A stretch of DNA of 10,735 nucleotides. Source: JAFGIT01 sp016929465 [NCBI: Candidatus Coatesbacteria bacterium]. Lineage in GTDB: Bacteria > B130-G9. This document shows, in pieces, positions 6,486-10,735 of this stretch. The notes beneath the pieces are model-generated. The model was given only the letters and a program-made list of their open reading frames with translations, made no database searches and was not told the origin of the DNA. The position numbers and the translations under genes are program-made. Position 1 is the stretch's first letter. Every line of letters starts with the position of its first letter. The stretch spans positions 1 to 10,735 of the forward strand of contig JAFGIT010000279.1 in NCBI GenBank assembly GCA_016929465.1. Reading direction: 5' to 3'.

Positions 6486-7505
6486 ATGACAGACATCACT
6501 CTATTCAAGCCACGATTGATCGCCACCCGCCCGGCTGCGGGCTCCACCAATGTCTCCGGGAGTCTGATCGGACTCGATGTGGTTGACGATGATTACCCGG
6601 ATGACCTTCACTTCGGTGCTCTCGATGGGGGTTCTCTCTATCTCGGGGTGAATTCTGGAGACGGCAGATTCGAGGCAATCATCAGGGACGGTGAAGTCCA
6701 GAGGGACTCCACGGGGCGAAGATTCGCCGCAATCGTGGTCCCTCGCATAGCTTTGACCGGGGCTGAGCTCACCGGGACCTTCCTGACGGGCAGATTCCGG
6801 CAGCGCAGCTCGATACGATATATCCCCTCCGAGTTCTTCCCTGACGGGCAAGAGGTGGGTGTGCGAATCCGCATGAGGGATGTATACGGCTACGAACTCG
6901 ACGAGACTTTCTACTTCACGATGCACGAATGGCGAAATCTAGAGTGGCCGATTTTCACCATAATGACCCCGGACGGTATCGGCCCTCTATCCGCCATACC
7001 TTTCGCATGGTATTCGCGTGGGTCGATTGTGGATATACCGCTGACGCTCAAATGGGGTGATGAGGATTCCCTACCTCTGAGCCTCGATGACGCCCTGCTC
7101 AGGGTCGGACCCACAAGCGCTAATTCTCAGGGGAAGGAAGTCATCGAGAATGGATACTGTCTATTCGTGGAATATGGAGACGGAGACTGGCAGGCGCTAT
7201 CGCCGGGGGCCGACATCCATTTGAGGCGATTCGCATCAAGCGAGGGACGAGATATTGCTGTGCGTCTCGCGCTACCCGCGGAGGCCGCGACAGATGGACA
7301 GATGTTATTCGGCGTCTCGATAATACCCATCCGAGCATCCCTTTGCGGCGCTCGTCTTTGCGGCTGCGAGACTACAGGATGTTATACGGGATTTTTATAT
7401 GAAAGAACAAATAAAGCTGCTTATTTATACATATATGCTTCAGTGATGTCACCCGGGACGGAGGAGTATCTCCGCTCCCATTTCTTGAATCCGCCAGGCG
7501 CATGA
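6486..7505 (+). CDS. Tail protein with N-terminal Ig-like domain and C-terminal cysteine cluster
   Basis: A 339-aa product from ATG 6486. The opening, RLIATRPAAGSTNVSGSLI then GLDVVDDDYPDDL, follows the usual start of bacterial Ig-like domains (Pro-Ala-x-Gly-x-Thr-x-Val, then a strand with Asp-rich turn), about residues 7-70. Two further beta-rich stretches follow (about 75-150 and 165-285). Near the end C287, C292, C294 and C299 (CGARLCGCETTGC) form a compact group fit for metal binding or disulfides. The final 35 residues are encoded by unusually AT-rich DNA. The start is weakly supported: no AGGAGG-like site precedes it, only GGATCC at about 6473-6478. The same frame is open upstream apart from TAG at 6480 and 6447, so it could instead be the C-terminal part of the preceding protein if TAG is read through. 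Neighbours imply a tail-tip role. Confidence 0.6.
   Translation: MTDITLFKPRLIATRPAAGSTNVSGSLIGLDVVDDDYPDDLHFGALDGGSLYLGVNSGDGRFEAIIRDGEVQRDSTGRRFAAIVVPRIALTGAELTGTFLTGRFRQRSSIRYIPSEFFPDGQEVGVRIRMRDVYGYELDETFYFTMHEWRNLEWPIFTIMTPDGIGPLSAIPFAWYSRGSIVDIPLTLKWGDEDSLPLSLDDALLRVGPTSANSQGKEVIENGYCLFVEYGDGDWQALSPGADIHLRRFASSEGRDIAVRLALPAEAATDGQMLFGVSIIPIRASLCGARLCGCETTGCYTGFLYERTNKAAYLYIYASVMSPGTEEYLRSHFLNPPGA
7391..7440 (+). promoter_or_regulatory. AT-rich patch with TATA-like boxes, possible internal promoter
   Basis: Inside the end of the Ig-like gene the DNA abruptly becomes AT-rich. TTTTTATAT lies at 7392-7400 and TTATTTATACATATATG at 7421-7437; these resemble archaeal TATA elements (TTTATATA). 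AAATAA at 7409-7414 and TTATTT at 7421-7426 form a small inverted repeat with a six-base loop. The patch is 120-170 bases before the fibre start and could drive it separately. It may equally be just local codon bias. Confidence 0.25.
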
Positions 7506-7540
7506 CGAGCGACGTACCGGCTTTCGATGACGTTAGACAT

Positions 7541-7547
7541 AAGGAGG
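7541..7547 (+). promoter_or_regulatory. Strong ribosome binding site of the fibre gene
   Basis: AAGGAGG lies ten bases before ATG 7558, within the 52-base gap after the preceding TGA. It is the best match to the consensus in the window, in line with a highly expressed structural protein. The rest of that gap (7506-7540) shows no other signal. Confidence 0.7.
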
Positions 7548-7557
7548 AACCTGATTA

Positions 7558-10353
7558 ATGGCATACCCCGACAATCCGGAATTCATTGATTTTGTTGACG
7601 AGCGGACCTCACCGGCGGAGATAGAGGGAGAGGAGCACTCCATCTCGCCTGGCGTTTACACCTACTCCCTCAATGAGGTCCCAGATACAGAGTACTCGAT
7701 ATCGTGCACGGGCGACGTGAACGGATCATATACCGTCTCTTTTACGAACACCGCCCCCGGATCGGGCTGTGTTTATGTAAATCCGCTCAACGGCAACGCT
7801 CTCCACTGCGCGACCGACGCGTCGGACTCCCTAACCTGGTCCTATTGGGGGCGCGGGACAGCAAACAACAAGCGAATGCTGGAGCAATACCGGGAACCTA
7901 TCGAGGACGTGCACAAGGTCGCCCGGCAGTTCTGGGTTTCAGCAACGTCACCTTCCTCACAGGGAGTCAAGATAGCAAAGGGCAACGTCGAGATAGGGGG
8001 GAAACTCGTCGAATACAATGGCGGGGTGCAGAGCTTCTCCTCGGTGACATTTGAGAACACCGGCTTCTTCAAGGCCGTCCGGCTGGGATTGAATTCATCC
8101 GGATCGCTGGCCTACTCGGAGGGTGTAGAGGCCGCGTCCAGGATTCTCTGCGGGGACCCACCTTCGATGCCAGAGAGCAAGACCCTTGCCATCATATTCC
8201 TTCAGGATGGAGTCGATATATCCGAGGAGGCAATTGTCAACACCTTGATAGAGGTCCCATACCACTCCGGCGATCCTGACTCGGACGGCGTGGGCGACGT
8301 GGCCAAGTATCAATATAATACAGGTGTAGTATCGGGAGACGCCGTCTGCTTGGTGTCTCCGAATACTGTGGGGAAAGCCGACGCTGACGAGGACAGCAAG
8401 GTGCCTGCAATCGGCTTTGTCGAGCAGATACTCGACGAGACCACATGCACAGTGAAGAGCTCCGGGACATTCAGCTTCAGCGGCAAGAGCACCACCTATG
8501 ACGCTCTTGCGTTCGGACAACAGGTCTATTTGAGCACCGTCGCGGGACGGATAGCCCAGACCCGTAACCAGGTCCCCGATGAATGGGACCAACCCCTGGG
8601 GATCGCTCTGAGCTCGACCAAGATTCAAATTACTATAGGCGCCGCAAACAAGAACAAAGCCGGTGGCGGGGGCGATGAGCCTGGCCCTGAGGGGGGAAAA
8701 TACAAGTACCTCTCGGGCGTAGCGGAGGGAGAATTCGTCTATCTAAAGTCAGATGGGGAGACCGTGGATGAGGCCAGAGCCGATTCATCAGGCACGATGC
8801 CTGCAATCGGTGTGGTTGATGAATTGATAGACGCGAGCTGGTGCATCGTCAAGAACAACTACCAATGGGCGATATCGGAACATGGGGGAATAACTCCGGG
8901 TGGGCTCGTAGCCGGGTCCGCCGGAGACGTCTTCCATATATCGGTAACCGCCGAGGGCGAGGTCCAGACATCGCAGTCGATAAATCCCGACCATTACTCG
9001 CAAATGGCCTGCAAGCAAATTGACGAAAGTGGGAGCCAGTTCCTCATATGTTGCGGTCCTGCGCTGAAGCCAGAGCCGGTCGACCCAGATGACGGGTACG
9101 ACTATAATTGCGCGAGCGATGTCGGTGTGGGAGATGCGGTCTATCTCGACACGACTGGAGTTGCGCGGAAGTCGGATGCGACCGATGGCAGCAAGTGTAA
9201 TCCCAAAGGCATCGTTAAGGCTGTGAATGCAGCAAACAGCCGCTGCAATATAGTCTGCCCTCCTAATGTGTTCGATCCCACGACGAACTACAGCGGCGGC
9301 GATTATTTTCTCAATCCAGCGGAATCAGGAGGCTATGCTCTAAGAAGCAATATCCTATTCAGTCCGGGGCATTGGCTCGTCCGTATCGGCTGGGGAAGAG
9401 GCGCCTCGCTCGGCGGCATCCAGGTTGACATCAAGAACTACGGTATGTTCGGTGATCCGGGAGAGGATGACGGCGGAGATTCCGACCCGAAGCCCGGACG
9501 CGAGACAGGCTGCTATACTGCCGGTTCAAATGTCACTCCAGGCACCTGGGCCGAGCTGATGCCTTCCCCATCCGCAGTTCAGGCCACGAGTGCCGACTGG
9601 GGCACGGGGACGCATGTCCTTGGCCCGGTGTTGAGCACTGAATACAATCCTAGCCTCTGCAAATGGGTCTGGAAGGTTCTTACGAGGGGACTGCATGGGA
9701 GCGGGTACTCCCCGGGCGTTAGATACTTCTGCACTTCGGCCGGCGCCATCGCAGCGAAGGTAGCTTTCGGGAAATACATCAAGCTAGCAGGCATCGGCCA
9801 AGAGGACGGCCAGCTACTGGTCTGCCCCGGACCTGTTGATTACCTGGACCCGGACATCGGGGACCCAATTCCGGTTACGGGCTTCGTCGAGATTCTCGAC
9901 CCGGCACCCGTCCATGGCCAATCTGATAAGATCAGGGACTGGGATGACTCAAGCTCCGGCTCACCGAGGTCATCGAACTGGGTCAGTAGGCCGGTTCTAT
10001 GCGAACTGCCTACAGTTATCAAGGCGATTCATTTTCTTGGCACATCGACGGGGATCGGTTTGGGTTCCTATTCGCTCCTCGATGTCTGCCGCCTCAGCGA
10101 CGGGGCCAGTCTGCTCTCCACCCCAGCCAAAATCGTGGCAACAGGTGATGGGACAAGGGGGAACACGCTTTCTCAGGATACCACCTATGGGATTTCGGCT
10201 GGTCATATTGCTGCCGTCATAGATGAGAGCAAGCTCCCGGTTGCCGCTGGAGATGCCATCTACTGGAAGGTGACAATCGATGATGGCTCCGGATTCACGA
10301 CAGCACCATACGAGTTTGGAATTGTCTTGAGCAAGTATGGGGTGATGAGCTGA
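7558..10353 (+). CDS. Large multidomain tail fibre / receptor-binding protein
   Basis: A 931-aa protein with a strong ribosome site. Residues about 35-115 contain VYVNPLNGNALHC and WSYWGRGT, a pattern (V-x-P-x-x-G-x-[IL]-x-F, then YxGRGT) frequent near the N-terminus of phage fibres. Residues about 135-235 (KIAKGNVEIGGKLVEYNGG, then LAIIFLQDG) match a fibre appendage domain of the form 'aG-x-v-x-v-nGk-x-v-x-Y'. From 253 to 759 four pairs of a short repeat occur, marked by GD/GE-x-VYL, a later P-A-I-G-x-V and a final C-x-V. Pairs are separated by Gly/Pro/Asp linkers at about 362-383, 502-515 and 629-651. Residues 760-931 are an unrecognised beta-rich domain (LPVAAGDAIYWKVTIDDG) and are the likely host-facing tip. 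There is no membrane segment or catalytic motif. It ends at TGA 10351-10353, whose last base begins the next ATG. Confidence 0.72.
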   Translation: MAYPDNPEFIDFVDERTSPAEIEGEEHSISPGVYTYSLNEVPDTEYSISCTGDVNGSYTVSFTNTAPGSGCVYVNPLNGNALHCATDASDSLTWSYWGRGTANNKRMLEQYREPIEDVHKVARQFWVSATSPSSQGVKIAKGNVEIGGKLVEYNGGVQSFSSVTFENTGFFKAVRLGLNSSGSLAYSEGVEAASRILCGDPPSMPESKTLAIIFLQDGVDISEEAIVNTLIEVPYHSGDPDSDGVGDVAKYQYNTGVVSGDAVCLVSPNTVGKADADEDSKVPAIGFVEQILDETTCTVKSSGTFSFSGKSTTYDALAFGQQVYLSTVAGRIAQTRNQVPDEWDQPLGIALSSTKIQITIGAANKNKAGGGGDEPGPEGGKYKYLSGVAEGEFVYLKSDGETVDEARADSSGTMPAIGVVDELIDASWCIVKNNYQWAISEHGGITPGGLVAGSAGDVFHISVTAEGEVQTSQSINPDHYSQMACKQIDESGSQFLICCGPALKPEPVDPDDGYDYNCASDVGVGDAVYLDTTGVARKSDATDGSKCNPKGIVKAVNAANSRCNIVCPPNVFDPTTNYSGGDYFLNPAESGGYALRSNILFSPGHWLVRIGWGRGASLGGIQVDIKNYGMFGDPGEDDGGDSDPKPGRETGCYTAGSNVTPGTWAELMPSPSAVQATSADWGTGTHVLGPVLSTEYNPSLCKWVWKVLTRGLHGSGYSPGVRYFCTSAGAIAAKVAFGKYIKLAGIGQEDGQLLVCPGPVDYLDPDIGDPIPVTGFVEILDPAPVHGQSDKIRDWDDSSSGSPRSSNWVSRPVLCELPTVIKAIHFLGTSTGIGLGSYSLLDVCRLSDGASLLSTPAKIVATGDGTRGNTLSQDTTYGISAGHIAAVIDESKLPVAAGDAIYWKVTIDDGSGFTTAPYEFGIVLSKYGVMS
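8314..9834 (+). repeat. Four paired protein repeats within the fibre gene
   Basis: Eight diverged copies occur as a/b pairs at residues 253-299/314-361, 384-431/448-501, 516-566/578-628 and 653-708/717-759. The 'a' copies share a Gly-Asp/Glu turn, a VYL-like strand, a glycine turn, an Ala/Asp stretch and an IGxV strand ending C-x-V: for example GDAVCLVSPN with PAIGFV, GEFVYLKSDG with PAIGVV, and GDAVYLDTTG with PKGIV. The 'b' copies end in strands such as KIQITIG, QFLICCG, IQVDIKN and GQLLVCPG. The resemblance is at protein level; no long identical DNA repeats were noticed. Confidence 0.6.
10341..10346 (+). promoter_or_regulatory. Ribosome binding site of the last gene
   Basis: GGTGAT ends six bases before ATG 10353 and lies inside the end of the fibre gene. 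With the TGATG stop/start overlap this indicates coupled translation, so the downstream frame was designed to be a protein start even though it is now interrupted. Confidence 0.5.
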
Positions 10354-10735
10354 TGACCTATGAGGACGCTATATCATACGAGTATGCAGATGCTGGCCGT
10401 GTGGACCATCCTGTGGGCCTGGCAGCGCTGCAGGCAGCCATCGATTGAGCCATAAGGGCCAGGAACCAGGCGAATGACCGGAACCCATATTGCTTTCTCT
10501 ATGGCAAGGCATCTCCGTCAAACTACACTACTGAATTCAGGCACGGATTCGAGCCCATATTCATTGATACCGCTGGTAATCTCCAATAGGGATGTGCTGT
10601 TGAATTGATAGATGCTGGAGATTGCCCGATCATTGGTGATATAATCGATGATTAGGGAAAACTCTCGAGTGGAAGCGTTGAAGTTATTGAGATTTTGTAC
10701 ACTCTTGCCGATTCGAGCGGCTACTATGGCGGATA
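10353..10735 (+). pseudogene. Fibre-associated gene with three in-frame stops, 3' end outside window
   Basis: ATG 10353 overlaps the fibre stop by one base. The frame reads 31 codons, then TGA 10446-10448 (codon 32), TAG 10587-10589 (codon 79) and TAG 10653-10655 (codon 101), and stays open to the window end. Between the stops the sequence keeps a protein-like character with no frameshift: HPVGLAALQAAID before the TGA, then GFEPIFIDTAGNLQ before the first TAG, then CAVELIDAGDCPIIGDIIDD before the second, then SVEVIEILYTLAD. The central part weakly resembles the fibre repeat (VYL-like strand, glycine turn, then P-x-IG-x-I). Each stop is one C-to-T change from CGA or CAG, though that is true of any TGA or TAG. 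The options are a recent pseudogene, local sequence error, or stop-codon readthrough or recoding. TGA clearly ends the gene before it, so general TGA recoding is unlikely. Confidence 0.6.

Noticed and set aside
8095-8628. A 177-codon open frame on the minus strand inside the fibre gene
   Set aside because: It covers fibre repeat sequence that is clearly coding on the plus strand; it is a shadow frame.
10446-10448. Selenocysteine at the in-frame TGA
   Set aside because: No stable stem-loop of SECIS type was apparent after the TGA, a tail protein is an unlikely selenoprotein, and the two following TAGs would remain unexplained.
9835-10735. Diversity-generating retroelement target in the fibre tip or next gene
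   Set aside because: No second near-identical copy differing mainly at adenines, no run of AAC-type codons and no reverse transcriptase are in the window. DGR mutagenesis also does not usually give TGA/TAG stops.

Overview
The window looks like the tail-tip and receptor-binding region of a head-tailed virus or prophage. Its base composition is moderately GC-rich. Arginine is often written AGG and isoleucine ATA, start codons include TTG, and Shine-Dalgarno sites are good. That codon style occurs in methanogen-type archaea and also in some bacteria, so the host domain stays open; I lean weakly towards an archaeal host. No rRNA, tRNA, CRISPR array, transposase or integrase was seen.

Layout. 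The left edge carries a leftward, truncated gene for a single-pass membrane or secreted protein (about 407 to beyond position 1). It lies antisense to the first part of a longer forward open frame that is probably not translated there. Rightward genes follow: a 237-aa unknown (388-1101), a 315-aa partly disordered unknown with a C-terminal coiled coil (1058-2005), a 755-aa probable tail hub with cysteine-rich blocks (2036-4303), a 710-aa cysteine-rich tail protein (4317-6449), a 339-aa Ig-like tail protein (6486-7505) and a 931-aa fibre or receptor-binding protein (7558-10353). The last gene starts on the stop codon of the fibre gene (10353 to the window end). Its frame stays coherent but holds three in-frame stops (TGA, TAG, TAG).

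Working picture. All rightward genes are tightly packed or overlapping, as in a late structural operon. The hub and the next protein share a repeated four-cysteine pattern, C-x8/9-C-x5/6-C-x8-C, which suggests Fe-S, zinc or disulfide-stabilised tail-tip modules. The large fibre protein has N-terminal domains of a type common in phage fibres, then four pairs of a short beta-rich repeat separated by Gly/Pro/Asp linkers, then an unrecognised C-terminal domain that probably faces the host.

The strongest unusual signals are the stop-interrupted last gene, the fact that every TAG in a gene frame of this window can be read through into coherent sequence, and the shared cysteine pattern in adjacent tail proteins.
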